Below the pieces are notes generated by a model. It was not told the DNA's origin. It saw only the letters and a program-made list of their open reading frames with translations, and did no database searches. A stretch of 61,510 bases of DNA, taken from positions 782,607-844,116 of the forward strand of contig MNCI01010871.1 of NCBI GenBank assembly GCA_015680685.1. The letters are read 5' to 3'. This stretch comes from Gnetum montanum (taxonomy: Eukaryota > Streptophyta > Gnetopsida > Gnetales > Gnetaceae). Below are positions 1-12,900 of this stretch, in pieces; positions within the stretch are counted from its first letter, which is position 1; the number at the start of each line of letters is the position of its first letter. The position numbers and the translations under genes were made by a program.

Positions 1-2499
1 GGGTGTAATCGAGGGCACGCGGACTACGTACGGCCGCTGTGGGGTGCAGGATGCCTGGGGTGCGAGTGCGGACTCAGCGGGAGGGACTTGAACTACAAAT
101 GGCTTGTAAGATGTTTCTTTGTTTTCGAGGTGTATAGTGTTAATGTGGGGCATGTCGAGGTCATCATCACAGTAAATCGTGCTAATTGTGTATGGAGCCT
201 CCTTGGTGTTTAGGGGGTCTTGGTACACTCCCATGGTCTGATTTTGTGGTTGGACGGGGTTAGCTCCGTCAAACGTGATGTTACCTTCGTCAATCATCCG
301 TTGGATATCCTGTTTCAAAGTGAAACAGTAATCTGTTCCATGCCCCGGTCTCTGATGATAATCGCAAAAGCGATCCATCCGGAATCCTTTGGGCACGGGG
401 GGCTCATCTGGCGTTGCTAGGCTCGGATTCTGTACGAGTTGACAGAATCGGTCGTGTCTTTGTATGGCCGCAGGGGATAATTGTTTGTGGCTCATCAACC
501 CAGCCTTTAAGAGTTGATCGAAGAGTTGGGAAGGCTTCATTGGCAGAGGCGTGTATTGAGAGGGTTCTTTCCTCTCAAAATTCCGTGTACGGTTCGTCGG
601 ATTCTGTTGCGATGATGATTCCTGTGTGGTGGTTGTGGGCGGGGGGTGATAGTAGTTAGTAGGTGGCATCGGTGGCTTTTGTTGTTGCGTCCCTGCTACG
701 GCTGCTATAGTGGTTTTAGCCTTTTCTTTGTCTTTCTTAGTATGTTGATTCTTAAAGGCTGTGTAGGCTGGATCGTGACTGTTTTGGGCAGCTTCTTCAA
801 TGTTCTTAATTTGCTCGAACGCCTGATTGAGATCTCGCGCATTGAGGTAATACAGTTTAGATTTAAAGAAATCGTTGACGGCCCCTTTTAGGATCGTGAG
901 TAGGTAAAATGGGGAGATCGGTTCATGAAGCTCGTTCAGAGCTGCCCTCCATCTTTGAATAAATTTTTGGACCGGTTCGAGAGGCCCCTGCTTAATCTGC
1001 ATGAGGCTATCCAGCGTTGGCTCGGGTTTCAAGTTGTACTTGAACCGGGTCACAAACTGGCGTATAAGTTCATCCAAAGCACAGATGGAGTTCCTGGGCA
1101 GGGCGCGGTACCAATCGAGTGCCCTTCCCGTAAGGGACATCAGGAACACCCGGAGGACAGCGTGGGGCCAAGCCTGGAGCAGGGCACATTCCAATCGGAA
1201 TGTTATGAGATGGGCGTTAGGATCTGTCTCACCGTTATACTTAGTTAATGTTGGCAGGGGAACACCTTTGGGCAAGGTTAAATGTGGGACAAAGGAACTG
1301 ATAGGGTCGTCATTGTAGAAATCTACCACTTTCATCTCCCCATCGGTAATGGTTTTGAGGTGCTTTACCTCATCTGTCAATTCCTGCATCATTCTTTTGG
1401 CATCTGCCCAATCCTGAGCGTTTGGGAGCAAGGTGGTTTGGGCTTGTGGCATGCTGTATGGGTTAGACTGTTGAACGGTGGGCTGGAAGGCTGACAGTTG
1501 TGTTGTTGGTGGTTGCGTTTGCGGGAAGTATACGGTAGAGGGCATTAGGGGCAATACATTACAGAGAGGAGGTTGTTACTGCTGTGGTCGTGACTGTGTC
1601 TGGGGCACATGAGCTGGTGGCAACGTGTGGGGTGGTACGTAGTGGTGGGAAATCTGGTGCGACGTCGTGCCCGTCATTGGCCATTGTCCGGCCATGTTGT
1701 ATGAGGAGGTCCCTTGTTGGGTTATGGCCGTGAAAGGGGGTGCATGCGTTTGGACATGCAGGATGTAGTGGGCAGATGTGGACATAGGTATAACGTGTGG
1801 CATTCTTACCACTTGGGACTGGGACTGGAACGTCACCCCCAGGTTACTGTGAGGGGGCGGTGCTTGTGAGGATGAACCTGTAGCTATAAAAGGGAAGGCG
1901 TTGGGCAAAGGGTTGCCCTGGGGAGGGACCTGGGCTGACGTGGATGTCTCTTGTAACAGTGCTTGGGTGTGGGCAGAGTTAACGGGTTGGAGGGGTATGG
2001 TCTCCCCTGCGTCCGGGTTAAATATGGGGTTGATGTGGTTATGTGGACTAAGAGTATGATAGGAGACTTCATGCTTAGATTGCGCAGCGAATTCGTCCTC
2101 TTCATCCTGTTGTGGGTCTGTCGTAATTTGGTCTAGCGATTGGCTCCTGTGCAGAAGGAGCTGCGTAAAGAGTTCCGAGAATTGTTCTGGAATGGGGATT
2201 ACGTCGTATGGGAAAGGGATGAATTCATATCCTCCCCTGTAAAAGATTTCAAATTGTCTTTTTACCTCCATTTCAGCCCGATCTACCACCAGGCCTGCTT
2301 GCATCTTAATGCAGATGAAGTTATACTCATCTTGGCTTATAATGTTAGCGGCAGGGTCTCTCCCTTGCAACCTCAACGACCGACGAGGCCCCATTGTGGG
2401 TTGTCCTCCCATATGTTGCGTGATAGATTGCTGGGCAGCCGTTGTGTCTAAAATGTTAACGTTCTGGGTAGTAGCAGCAGTGATGTTGATGGGATTCAT
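1..2499 (-). pseudogene. gag: Ty3/gypsy (Tat-type) gag, 5' part; runs off the left edge
   Basis: Gag capsid/nucleocapsid polyprotein of an LTR retrotransposon, whose product packages the element RNA. Read on the minus strand, one frame stays open from the ATG at 2499 to the window edge except for a TAA at 1578-1576, in a glutamine run where CAA would fit. The first 300 residues are a proline/glutamine-rich head. The Retrotrans_gag fold follows, with DWYRALP and a QKFIQRW motif. A knuckle-like segment, FCDYHQRPGHGTDYC, sits near 380-330. The same blocks recur in the gag at 14517-17135, so the two are one family. The 5' leader, primer-binding site and LTR follow in order to the right. Protease and pol would lie left of base 1. 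Family assignment is from motifs and the related pol block. Confidence 0.88.
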
Positions 2500-2584
2500 G
2501 ATGATAGACGGTTCGAGTGTGTGGGATTGATGTGGCTAACGGTGTATGCGATGGCGTAGACGAATCTACAGGCTAAGTATCCGG

Positions 2585-2734
2585 CGTAAACGCTGGCGTA
2601 AACGTGCAGCGTATACGCTAGGGTTTGTGTGCAGGGTAAACGCTGGCATAAGCGTGTAGCGTATACGCTAGGGTTTGTGTGCAGCGTAAACGCTGGCGTA
2701 AGCGTGTAGCGTATACGCTAGGGTTTGTGTGCAG
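2585..2734 (-). repeat. three 50-bp tandem repeats in the gag 5' leader
   Basis: Three head-to-tail 50-bp units occupy 2585-2634, 2635-2684 and 2685-2734 and differ at only a few bases. Each carries GCGTATACGC, a perfect 10-bp palindrome, and a related GCGTAAACGC. They lie between the primer-binding site and the gag ATG, in the transcribed leader of the element. The same short motifs recur throughout the adjacent LTR. A packaging or dimerisation signal is possible for this position, but that is only a guess. Confidence 0.9.
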
Positions 2735-2815
2735 ATGCTGAAGAATCGACAGCGTAAATACCGAGTCAGATTTGAACAGGGCAGTGAAGACGCTGATGAG
2801 CGTAGACGTGAAGGG

Positions 2816-2832
2816 CCCTCCTTCTAGCGCCA
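2816..2832 (-). other. retrotransposon primer-binding site (PBS)
   Basis: On the minus strand the sequence is TGGCGCTAGAAGGAGGG, five bases after the LTR end. It starts with TGG, the complement of a tRNA CCA end. An identical 17-mer sits at 22047-22063 beside the other Tat-like LTR. I could not assign the primer tRNA from memory. Confidence 0.75.
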
Positions 2833-2837
2833 AAAAC

Positions 2838-4245
2838 TGTGCCGACCGAAATCGTCGATGCAAGGCTGGAATGAAACGAGCACCGAAAGATCCACGGACA
2901 AGCGCAGTCGACCCTGCCTCCGCTTGAGGGCAAGCTGGAACGGACGAAGACAGAGTGCCTTGAATGGTTCGCACGCAGATCAAACAAGGACTTCCCCGAG
3001 CACCGCCGAAGCGTTATACGCGGGGTTATACGTAAACGGAGCATAAACAGTGAAACAGGCGCAAATAGAGTGTGAGCGTAAGGGACGTAAACGGAGTAGG
3101 GCGTAAACAGCGTAAACAAAAATGGGCACAACATAAGCGTATAGAGACGTGGACAACGTAAACAGCGTGTATAGATGTAGAGTGTAAACAAACGTAGACA
3201 GTGTGAACAGTGGGTGTAAACGGGCGAAGACGGAGCGGTGACGTAAGTAGACGTGGGCGAAGCGTGGGCCAAATTGATGTAGAACTGTAAAACTTGCAGC
3301 AAGCGTAAACAGTGGGCATCCACGGACGCAAACGAAGCATGGAGCGCGAACGTAAACAGCCGTAAACGAGGCGCGGGCCAAATTAACGTAAAACTGTAAA
3401 AGAACTTGCAACAAGCGTAAATAATGGATTATAGAGTTAAAATGTTGTGCACCGGTCTAACGCAGTTGTGTAGGGACACAAGGCGGACGTAAAGCCCCGG
3501 TGGACGGGGGGATGCAGCCGACTGATACGGTAGGCGGAGCGTAAGCGTAAGAGGGTTTCTGCAGCGTAATTGCTCTGGGTCTGCTCTGGTAAATTTTTTT
3601 TGCCGCCCAGTAAATGTGGAAAACTGGGCTATTTATAGGGGTAGGGTTACCGGGGAAATCGGACAGGGAGACACGTGGCATATAGACCGGGCGTTACAAT
3701 TTAGAAACATGGTATACGCTGGGCGTATACGTTACAACAGGCCGGCATATACGCTGGGCGTGTACGCTGGGTGTGTACGCTGTGCGTAGACGGATAGATG
3801 CTGGCGTATACGCTGGGGCGTATATGCTGGTGAATGTTGTGCGTATACGCCGAAGGATGTCCACTTGCTTCAATCCTTGCTCTTCGGTGTGATCTTCATG
3901 TTGCCATTGGAGATCTTGTCGTCGGGCGTGTGCATCTGCCGTACTTGGGCATGTACGCTGGAGAGCTGGGCGTAGACACTAGGCGTATACGCCGGGCGTA
4001 GACGCTGGGCGTAGACGCCGGGCGTAGACGCTAGCACACCACGGTTTAAAGCTGGGCGTATACGCTGGGCATATACGCTGGCACAACACAACCAGATGTT
4101 TTGATTTCCAAGATTGCTCTGTGTGACTTCAAATGTAGCCGAAGCCGCCTGTGGGTCATGGGGATCTGCTTCTTGTCAGACAGATGCTAAACTCAAAGAT
4201 TTTTGTGGTGTTTCAAGGCTGATTCACAATTTTCACAGTGTTTCA
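2838..4245 (-). repeat. 5' LTR of the Tat-type element at the left edge
   Basis: This 1.4-kb LTR is delimited by its position next to the PBS (TG.. at 2838 on the plus strand) and by a right end that matches the far end of the LTR at 22071-24971. The shared right end, GATTCACAATTTTCAC then RGTGTTTCA, spans 4221-4245. A TATA box lies at 3637-3631, so U3 is to the right and R-U5 to the left. U5/R (3010-3425) is crowded with CGTAAAC/CGTAGAC motifs, and U3 (3715-4090) with GCGTATACGCTGG-like motifs. The partner LTR is outside the window, so the outer boundary rests on the comparison with the other LTR only. Confidence 0.7.
3631..3637 (-). promoter_or_regulatory. LTR TATA box
   Basis: TATAAAT on the minus strand, in the context CCCTATAAATAGCCC, lies about 800 bases before the LTR end. 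It is well placed to start the element RNA that would encode the gag at 1-2499. Confidence 0.6.
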
Positions 4246-5424
4246 ATGGTCCCTCTTTGTTGATGGTTAGAGGGCTTGCCCGAAAGACGTCGACAAAGAA
4301 TACGAAACACCATACCGATGAAAGCACCAACAACGTTTATCAACAGGTACTCAAGTATCATCCTATCAATGTAGAGGTACAGAGATGAGGGAATCCAGAG
4401 CTAGGATGGTATGGGAGGAAACAGGTTCGGGGAAGACTCAAATGAGGTTCGGGGAAGACACAGATGGGTGGGGATAGCTCTTTTATGCAGAAGCAAATAG
4501 GCTTTCTCCTACGATTGTGTTTGCATGGAGTTATGCGTTCATTTTGTGTTAAAGGGGGTTGCATAGACGCATTGTGTTGCGTTTGCATGGCCTGGGTGAG
4601 ATGTGTTTCACCCATTTTGCCGACCCCGCTTTTTTTTTTTGCGTTCGCTAGGCGAGTTGCGTTACGCTGACTTATGGACTTGATTGTAATGCAAATGCGG
4701 AAAGCATGTGCTACGTATGTACATTTTGCGTACAGGAAGTCGATGGGACAGTTAAAAGTAGCGATAAGGGTTAAGGGCAAGATTATGAGGGACACAAGGA
4801 TGCATCCTACAAGTGGACAAGCCAACTTAAGTAGCCATCTCAAAATGCTATCAGTATTACACCACTCAGATGAACGCACCTTCAAACGACATCCTCGTAA
4901 CAAGTAACCTGCAAAAAAAAAGAAAACAGAGGATGCCATTGTTTGTGCGGATCGCAGGTGAGGTTGTTGAAACAAGTGTTATTGAAGGCGAGATAAAGTG
5001 ATTGGGCCGTGAAGGAGGAACTATAGCACGAGACCAGAGTCTTCAACCTTGACGCTCGGCCTAGCATATCGCTGCCAAAGAACATCAGACTCGACGCACC
5101 TGAATGGTTATGTAAAGGACCAGCCAGATGAATCTGTGAAGCTAGGGCCTGATAGCAATGATGAACGGATATCCCCAAAGTCGTAATTGATGATAATGCC
5201 TTTGGGGCTTCGGGTGGCGGAACTAACCTCTCAGAGGTACCACCACTGGAATGGGTGCTATGACGGTATCTCCGAGGGGTCAGTAGTATGCTCTTCAGCA
5301 CATCCGAGAGATCAGTAGAATGCCAGTGAGGTAGTGACGCTGGGGTTGTCTCAGTGTCCCACCCTGTTTGTCTTGTGGCTGCACAGAGAGGATCACGTTC
5401 GCTTGACTTGCATGATGGAAGCTT
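4246..5424. other. no gene recognised; probable 3' non-coding part of the next element
   Basis: The segment lies between the LTR ending at 4245 and the minisatellite starting near 5425. A long minus-strand reading frame (5430-4882) resembles no protein I know and looks fortuitous. No polypurine tract or 3' LTR for the pol block at 5994-9461 could be found. The left-edge element may have inserted into that element's 3' non-coding region. Confidence 0.4.
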
Positions 5425-5950
5425 ATGCATCCCAGTTTTAAGTCCTGGTAGACTGTCGTTGTTGGTTTTAAGTCTCAGCAGACCATGGTCCTAGTTTAAA
5501 GTCTAGGCGGACTGAGCAATGCTAGTTTTACGTCGTAGCGGACAGTGGCGAAGTTGATTTATGGTCTCAGTAGACCGTGATGTGGGTGTCAGTTTTGTGT
5601 CATGACCCAGGGACAAGTCTGTGCTGGTTTTACGTCTCAGCAGACAACTACTTACTTGCGTCAGTTTTGTGTCATGGCAGACAACTAGTGCTAGTTTAGC
5701 GTCGTGGCGGATGCATGCAAAAGATGCTAGTTTTTTGTCGTGGCGGACCTATACAACATTGCCAGTTTTACATTGTAGCGAACAGTTACAACTTGCTATT
5801 TTTACGTCATGGCGGACGATCAATGCCAGTTTAGCATCGTGGCAGACGCGTGAAGGGAGTACCAGTTTTACGTCGTAGCAGACGATTGCTTCCAGTTTAG
5901 TGTCATAGCGGACAATTGTTGCCAATTTAGCATCATAGTGGACGATTGTT
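5425..5950. repeat. degenerate minisatellite, about 35-45 bp units
   Basis: A motif of the form CTAGTTTTACGTCGTAGCGGAC recurs about fourteen times with substitutions and variable spacers, for example near 5521, 5623, 5693, 5729, 5847 and 5889. It begins just after the pol stop codon on the minus strand. Tandem repeats in the 3' untranslated region are a known trait of Tat/Ogre-type elements. Related units recur near 9650 and 14142-14275. Confidence 0.85.
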
Positions 5951-5993
5951 GCAATACCTGATGTTCACACTGGAGATGCAGCTATATGTAGTA

Positions 5994-8900
5994 CTACTTC
6001 AGATATATACGATTAACAGGATTTGGTAGCTCATTGCCATCATTTTCTGCTAACTTGAATGCTCCGTTGCCATACACATCAACCACCAAGAAAGGGCTCT
6101 CCCAGTTTACAGAGAATTTGCCCACTGGTTCGCGAATGGCCTTGAGAACTAAATCTCCCTTCTTGATCGGACACTGCTGAAGATTATGATGATGCTTTTG
6201 CCTCTACTTGTCTTGATACTTCTGGATTGTATCAAGTGTCTGTATTTGCTTCTCCTCTACTAAATCCAGATCCATGATCCGAGACTTGGTGTGTTGAGCA
6301 CTCATTTATAATCGTGGAGAGGACCATTCTCAGAGAAGGAATTTGCAATTCGAGGGGCAGCACCGCCTCAGATCTGTAGACTAGGCTAGAGGGAGTACTG
6401 TCTGTAGCTGTCCTACATGTAGTACGGTATGCCCATAGCACATAGAGGATTTTTTCATGCCACCACCTCTTGTTGCTGTCAAGCATTTTCTTGGGCAGAT
6501 TGATGATGATCTTTTTTGTGGCTTCAGCTTGACCATTCTCTTGCAGGTAATAGGGCGAGGAAAAAGATTGTTTAATGCCAAGGGTATCACAAAAGGATTT
6601 GGTTTCCGTACTACTAAACTATGGCCCGTTATCGGTCACAGTAGTCATCAGGAGACCAAATTCGGTTACAATGTTGTCTAAGATGAAATGGCAAATATGT
6701 TGAGATGTGATCTTCCATAGAGGAATAGCTTCTACCCACTTCGTGAAGTACTCAGTGGCGGTAATTATGAAGCTATGACCTGCGGAAGATTTTGATGTGA
6801 TGGGACCTATGATGTCTAGTCCCCATCGTTGGAACAACCATGTTATCTGAGTCGTATGCAACTCTGTAGGCGACACGTGTATAAGATTTGCGTAGCGCTG
6901 ACATGTGTCTCAAGTTTTAACCTTTGTTAGGCAATCTTTTTCCATGTATGGCCAGTAATACCCTAAGCGACAGATTTTTAAAGCCATAGCCCTTGGTGCT
7001 ACGTGTTCTCCGCATAATCCCTCGTGGACTTCGCCAACTATACGTTGTGCTTGGTCCCTGTTAACGCAAGTAAGCAGCACACCATCAAAAGAGTGTCTAT
7101 AGAGAGTACTATCTCCTATGATGACGTACTACCTAGCTCGCTTGCGAACTGCATCTTTCTGCATGCGTGTTAGTTTGTTCAGTGGCTCGCCATGCAACAG
7201 GTAAGTCTTAATGCTATCGTACCACTCTGACATTCTGTCCTGTAGTAGAGAGGATATTTGCACCACCTGAATGATGGGATCTGTGCAATCTGTTATTAAT
7301 GCAGGACAGGTGTTGAACAAGTGTGAGGGTACGTTCAAAGCCGTGTAGCCAGTGCGTTGGCCACCGTGTTATCAGTGCATGGCACGTGTTGGGCATCGAT
7401 GGTCATGAACCGCTTCAGAAGATCTTTAGCCATATCGCAATAGGGCTATAAATTTGAATCCTTACAGGCGTAGACTCCTGTGATTTGATTTATGACAAGC
7501 ATCGAATCACCCCTAATTACCAGGTATCAAATATCGAGCTCGCATGTAGTTAGTAATCCCCGGAGGAGTCCCTCGTACTCTGCCACATTGTTCGTACAGG
7601 GGAAGGTCAAGCGATAAGCGTGAAGACACACATCCTCAGGTGATAGTGTAATAACTGTAGTGGCACTGCCGCCTCTATCAGGTGAAGCTCTGTTGAAGTA
7701 TAATGTTGCTTCGGGGCCTGTCAGGACAAGGCTTAAGCTATGTACATGTTCATCCAGAAATTTAGGCTCTATGGTCGCCTGACTGTCAATAGGTGATGTT
7801 ACCAATTGGTCGGCTATCACTTGGCCTTTCGTAGAAGATTGGCCAATGTAATGCAGGTCAAATTCTACCGTGATAGCCTTCCAATGAGCTATTTTGCTAC
7901 TTTCATATAAGTTATGCGTAATGGCCATAAGAATATTATTTTTGCAGATGATGTTGACTTGGCTACGGAAAAGATAATGCCTACACTTCTTGAGCGTAAA
8001 TACTAATGCTAAGCAGTTACACTCTACTTCGTTGTACCTCATTTCATATGCACATAGAGCATGACTCAAGTAGTAGATGAGTACTTCTGACCCATCATCC
8101 CTCCTTTGACAGAGTAATGCAGCTAAGGCTACGTCTGAAGTTGCAAGGTAGATATAAAATGGTTGGTCCCATTGCGACAGGAAAACTGTTGGCAAGCGTT
8201 GAAGCTCTTGCTTCAAGCTATCAAATGCATGCTGACAATCATCCGTCCAGTCGAAATTGACCCCCTTTTTAAGCAAATGTTGCATAGGGTGTAACTTTTT
8301 GGTTAATCTCGAGATGAACCGCATGATAAACTGCAACCTCCCCTGTAATCCATGTAATTGCTTAAGACTTGTAGGGGGTGTCAGTTTAACAATGGCTTTG
8401 ACTTTGTCAGGATCCACGCGTATGCTAGTTTCCGATACCACAAAACCCAGCATGCATCCGGTTTTGACTCCAAACACACGCTTTTTTGGGTTGAGTCAGA
8501 GATCATATTTAGAGCATCTCTTGAGGACTAACTCCAGATCCTCTAAATGATCTTCTAACTTTAAAGACTTAACAACTATATCGTCAACATAATCATTTAG
8601 TCTCCCTAGGAGGTAATCGCTAAAGATGTACATCATGGCTCGTTGATATGTCACTCCAGCGTTCTTTAAGCCAAAAGGCATCATGTTGTAACAAAAGGTT
8701 CCCCAAGGCGTCATGAATGTCGTTGTTAGCTGGTGCTCCGGGTTGATGCTTATTTGGTTATAGCCTGAGAAGCCATCCATGAAGGACAAAAGCGCATGTC
8801 TAGCGGTTGTATCCACCAATTGATCGATACTCGGTAATGGGAAGTTATCTTTAATTGTAGCCTTGTTCAAGTCCCGGAAATCTATGCAGATGCATATTCC

Positions 8901-9461
8901 TCTGGTCTTTTTAGGAACCACTACAATGCTAGATACCTAGTCTAAGTAATCAACTGTGCAGATAAAACCAGCCTGGTACAGTTTAGTGATTTCATCACGT
9001 ATTGCTAACATGACCTCCGGCTTGATCTTTCGTGCTTTCTGTCTGATGGTTTTGATATGGGGATCTAGGATTATGTTGTGTTGAATTAATCTTGGGTCTA
9101 GTCCTAGCATATCCTCGTATGACCATGCAAACACCGTGATGTTATTCTGGAGAACCTATTTTATGTCGTCACTTACCTTTTGGTTTAATAGAGAACTAAC
9201 CTTGAGAGTTTTAGTCTCACCCCTATGCGTAACCATAGAGACCTCGTTGAGTGGATCTTCGATTACATCCCCATCTTCCAAATCTAGCGTGCACATCGAT
9301 TGCTCTGGCCAGTCTAGAGATGTTTTCGACGTGGCTATGATTGTGTCATTAAGGGCTAGGTTAGTTTCTATTAGTGTGGGATCAAGCTGTCTAATGATTT
9401 CACCGTGTAAGCTTGTTAAAACTAGCGGTGCAGATAAAATTTCGTCCATCTGTCAATTATC
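5994..9461 (-). pseudogene. pol: Tat-type pol: RT, RNase H, archaeal-type RNase H, integrase
   Basis: Reverse transcriptase, RNase H and integrase of a Tat-lineage Ty3/gypsy element, in one frame broken by point stops. RT motifs (DFRDLNKA, DGFSGYNQI, MPFGLKNAG, YVDD) lie between 8935 and 8560, and the YVDD active site is intact. The ordinary RNase H follows. Next comes an archaeal-type RNase H mark, FPCTNNVAEYEGL, near 7600-7540, which is typical of Tat/Ogre. Integrase has GLDIIGP, a TDNGP triad residue and ENGQAEAT, then GDLVL and GKFSVNW of the C-terminal domain, and stops at 5994. Stops include D-L-TGA-L-N-P-K near 8495 and TDNGP-TAG near 6620, where arginine and glutamine would fit. The sequence before the ATG at 9449 resembles a 3' splice site. 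Confidence 0.92.
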
Positions 9462-9782
9462 CTGCAAAATCATCAAATGCGAGAGTAATTAGAAAGATAC
9501 TAAGTTTGATGCGATAAGTGCTTAATGTATAACACTTAGTTTAGTATACAGGATGTGACATGACATCACTGAGCATAAAGCTAACTGAATTTTAAATTTC
9601 ACGAACACCCTGTAATTAATGAGACCTGATTATGAGAAGATAAGATACAGTAGTTTAAGGTCATTTCAGACCGTAATGCGTACGATATCTGACGTAATTA
9701 ATGCCTCGATCCTTGGGTTCCAGCTCATACCAGCATTAAGGCAAGTCTCACTGAAATCGGGTATCAAGTCGGTTAAATTTTT

Positions 9783-9790
9783 CATATAAG
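9783..9790 (+). promoter_or_regulatory. candidate TATA box of the plus-strand multi-exon gene
   Basis: CATATAAG lies 151 bases upstream of the first ATG (9941), a normal plant spacing for TATA plus a 5' leader. The match is short and AT-rich DNA is common here, so support comes mostly from position. Confidence 0.35.
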
Positions 9791-9940
9791 TAAGCAGTTT
9801 TCCTTTAGAACAGGCTGTTTGCTATCGCGAATTTGAATTCTTAGCTATTACAGAGAGAAAGTAGGAGGAGCAGAAGACTAGAGTGCGTTGTTTGCAAAGG
9901 CGTGAAGGTGCGAAAGTGCACAGGTGTTAGAGCTGTAACA

Positions 9941-12900
9941 ATGGCGCCTAAAGTGAGAGGGAAGAATGCAAAATTAGCCAAGATTGACGAGCTGCAAGGG
10001 AGCATGCAGCGTGCATTGCAGGCAATGGTCGAAGTTAGAGACCCTACGCCTTTGAATCGGTAGGCCATCCCTTGCTTATTTGTGTTACTTTTGCAATGTT
10101 TATTCTTGTAGCGTCGTCTGGGTAAATTAGAACTTTAGACTATAGACCTTGCGTTAGCACGAGGGTTCATACACTAGGATCACGTCTATTGCCGTTGTCA
10201 GGGACAAACCTTGTACTGTTGCAAGGGTTTAGGCGATTTCGACATGAATAGCTAAGTGTAATCTGTATATTTTCTGTATTCTAAGCATGCAAATCTGAAT
10301 CTAGACATTGATGTGTTTATTGTTTTCTCTATACAGTATCATGTTAAGACCCGTCCTAATCGTCTTATATATAGTCGGGGTTTTATGCTATGTAAACCCA
10401 ATCGTACCTAATGTGCCTCCCCCTCAGACTCGGTTGCATGGGAAGGCCATATGGTTTTGAAAGGGCGTGCTGGAGTTTCTGCAGTTTTCACTGTGTAACT
10501 ACAGCGTTATTGTATGGTCACACCTATTGGGAGATGTTGCCGGTGCCATTCTGCAGCACCTGTTAGTGGGCTCCACATAGGGGATTCTGGTTTTCTTGAT
10601 AAATGAGGCCATTGAAATTGGTCATCCCCAGGACTACGAACTTAGTGCCAGAGCGTTGAGGTGCTTAAGTTGGATCTAGGAAATGGCTCAGTTTAGCTGT
10701 TACCATGCATACAACACTTTGTTCGTGGCCCGTCATGTGTCGACTGCCTTCCAAAACCCACTAGGCACGGTGTATTATTTAGGGGGGTAAGTGATTTTAT
10801 TGGAGGTATTGTTATTATATGTCTATTTTCTGAAGCGTAAGATAAACATATGGGGTATTGTATAGGTTTTTTATCCATGAGAACAAGTTAGTAGGCAATG
10901 GTGATACCTTAACTTGGACTGAAACAACAATAAAGGCGTTTACCTCTACCAGCAATATACGCGCTAGTGTAATGGGGTAGATTGGCTTCAACCTTCATGA
11001 ATATCCCACCCGTTACGCTGATGCTTTCGAGAATTGCTAGAATCTTGGGTGGTTACATGACGATTGGACTTTGGATCTGCCCCTTACTGTCGTAGACATG
11101 CAGAGGAAACTTCCTCCGTTTCCTTTGCCATATGGACCTGGTAAAGTTGCTGTGTATGTTATTGTTGTATGATGTAATTGTGAATTGTGAATGTTGCGTA
11201 ATAGTGTCCTTTAACATATGTCTTGCATGGTTTAGTCAGGGAATCCCAAGAGATTACCCTTACAGTTTCCAGCCGCGAGGCGAATATCGTTCTCTTTCGC
11301 TACGGTGACATCAAGGAGGTACAATGCTAGCTCGGCCATGCGGCGGCCCCAGTTGCGGTGGTTACCAAGCTATGCCAGGCGAGGCTAATGCACTTATTTC
11401 TGGTCGTAACCCCTGATGTTCCTGTCAATGAAATGTTAACCCTGGTCAACTCCTTCAGCGAAAGGGCTGAGCGCTTTTGCACGCGCGTGCATCACGTACG
11501 TGTAAGTTTTGATATTGATGCTCAGCTTTTTGCAGACCTTTTCGACATCTCCTCTGATGACCTTCCCATAGAGGAAAAGGCAAAGAGGAGTCTTGCCTGC
11601 CAGGAGTGGCTGGAGGAGTGGCTAGGGGCAAAGAAGGAGCCTAAGGGGATCCTTTGTGAGAAGATTAAACTAGAGATCGCCAAGACAATTTATCCTCTGT
11701 TCTGGGCCTGGGCTTTCCCTAAAACACTCTCGCAGGGGAGGTTCTTCTTCATAGAATAGACTCATATCATGCGGGAGGTTATGGAGGAAGGGACCCAGTT
11801 TGACTGAGCAATCTACTTTGCTAAGGGGTTACGCACTGAGATGATCAGGCTTCAACATGCATTACACCTTCTTCATAGCTTGCCTTCGGTGTTTTGCCAA
11901 ATTTTTGGTCATCCAAAGGAATGGGGTCTGGGTGGAGCAAGACCGAAATCAGCTATCCAAACCTTGGATTACCCACATTTTCGGCAGTACCCGTGGACAG
12001 GATCCCCCTGAAGGGATTAGCGAGTCTCTGTCTATAATGACAAAAGACTTGGCGGCGTCTCGAGTGCAAGGCCCCGACAGCGTAGGCGGGGTGATGCCCA
12101 CCTACACTGGTGATACTTCACGAGGGAAATGCTTGGTGGTAGAGATTGTGGAGCCTTCGGCTCGGCGTAAAAGGCTTCGCTTGAGCGAGGCCTCTGCGGA
12201 GCCTGCAGGTGGCACAGGCCGAAATACACAAGTCAGAGTTCAGCAGAGTAAACCTCCACCTGGTAAGCGTAAAAGAAACATGGTGAAAGTTATTATATTA
12301 TGTAATTTTTATTCAGGATATTTTGAATCATCTAAATGTGAATGAGATATGAATAGCAAGACCTACGGAGGAGTTGACCCCTGAGGTATGGGCAGTGATA
12401 TTAAGTCGTGGGGAAGGGGCCCAATTCTGGAAGAAGAGGCCCCAGCTGTTAGGACTAGTGACGAACAGACTCCTGTGCGTGAGGAGAGAGAGGAGGCGGG
12501 AATTGTTGACGCACCCCCATTGTAACCAGTCGAGGTAATAAGCATATTGGATGTCTTGGGTTTTGTCAATAGTTAGGATTTTTAACTAAATTACGCTACA
12601 GGTGAAGAAGATGTATCTACGTCTGCCCCTGTGACCAGAACATGGAGAGAGTTTCTTGACAAATTCGCCTTCATGGAAGGCGTTGTCAGTGATATGATTG
12701 AGCGCCTCAAGCGCGTCAATCCTGGAGCTGGTATGTTATAGCTATAATAGGTTTATTTTATTAGAAAGTGGTAATCTTCCATTTATATTGATAATGTTTA
12801 TTGTCAGGAGCTCGCCTTCGATGGGACCCAACGGAGCCCATTGATTTGGACATAGCAGAGCCTCCATCTAACTGGGCGATCGTGCCATGCAGCATTTATG

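Noticed and set aside
220-1494. Several plus-strand frames of 66-107 codons
   Set aside because: They lie opposite the long minus-strand gag frame, which has recognisable motifs and stays open through the region.
4882-5430. 182-codon minus-strand frame as a gene
   Set aside because: No recognisable motif, lies in a non-coding-like stretch, and no homologous copy is visible in the window.
5425-5950. CRISPR-like array
   Set aside because: Units are diverged, spacing is irregular, the window is eukaryotic and the array sits in a retroelement 3' region.
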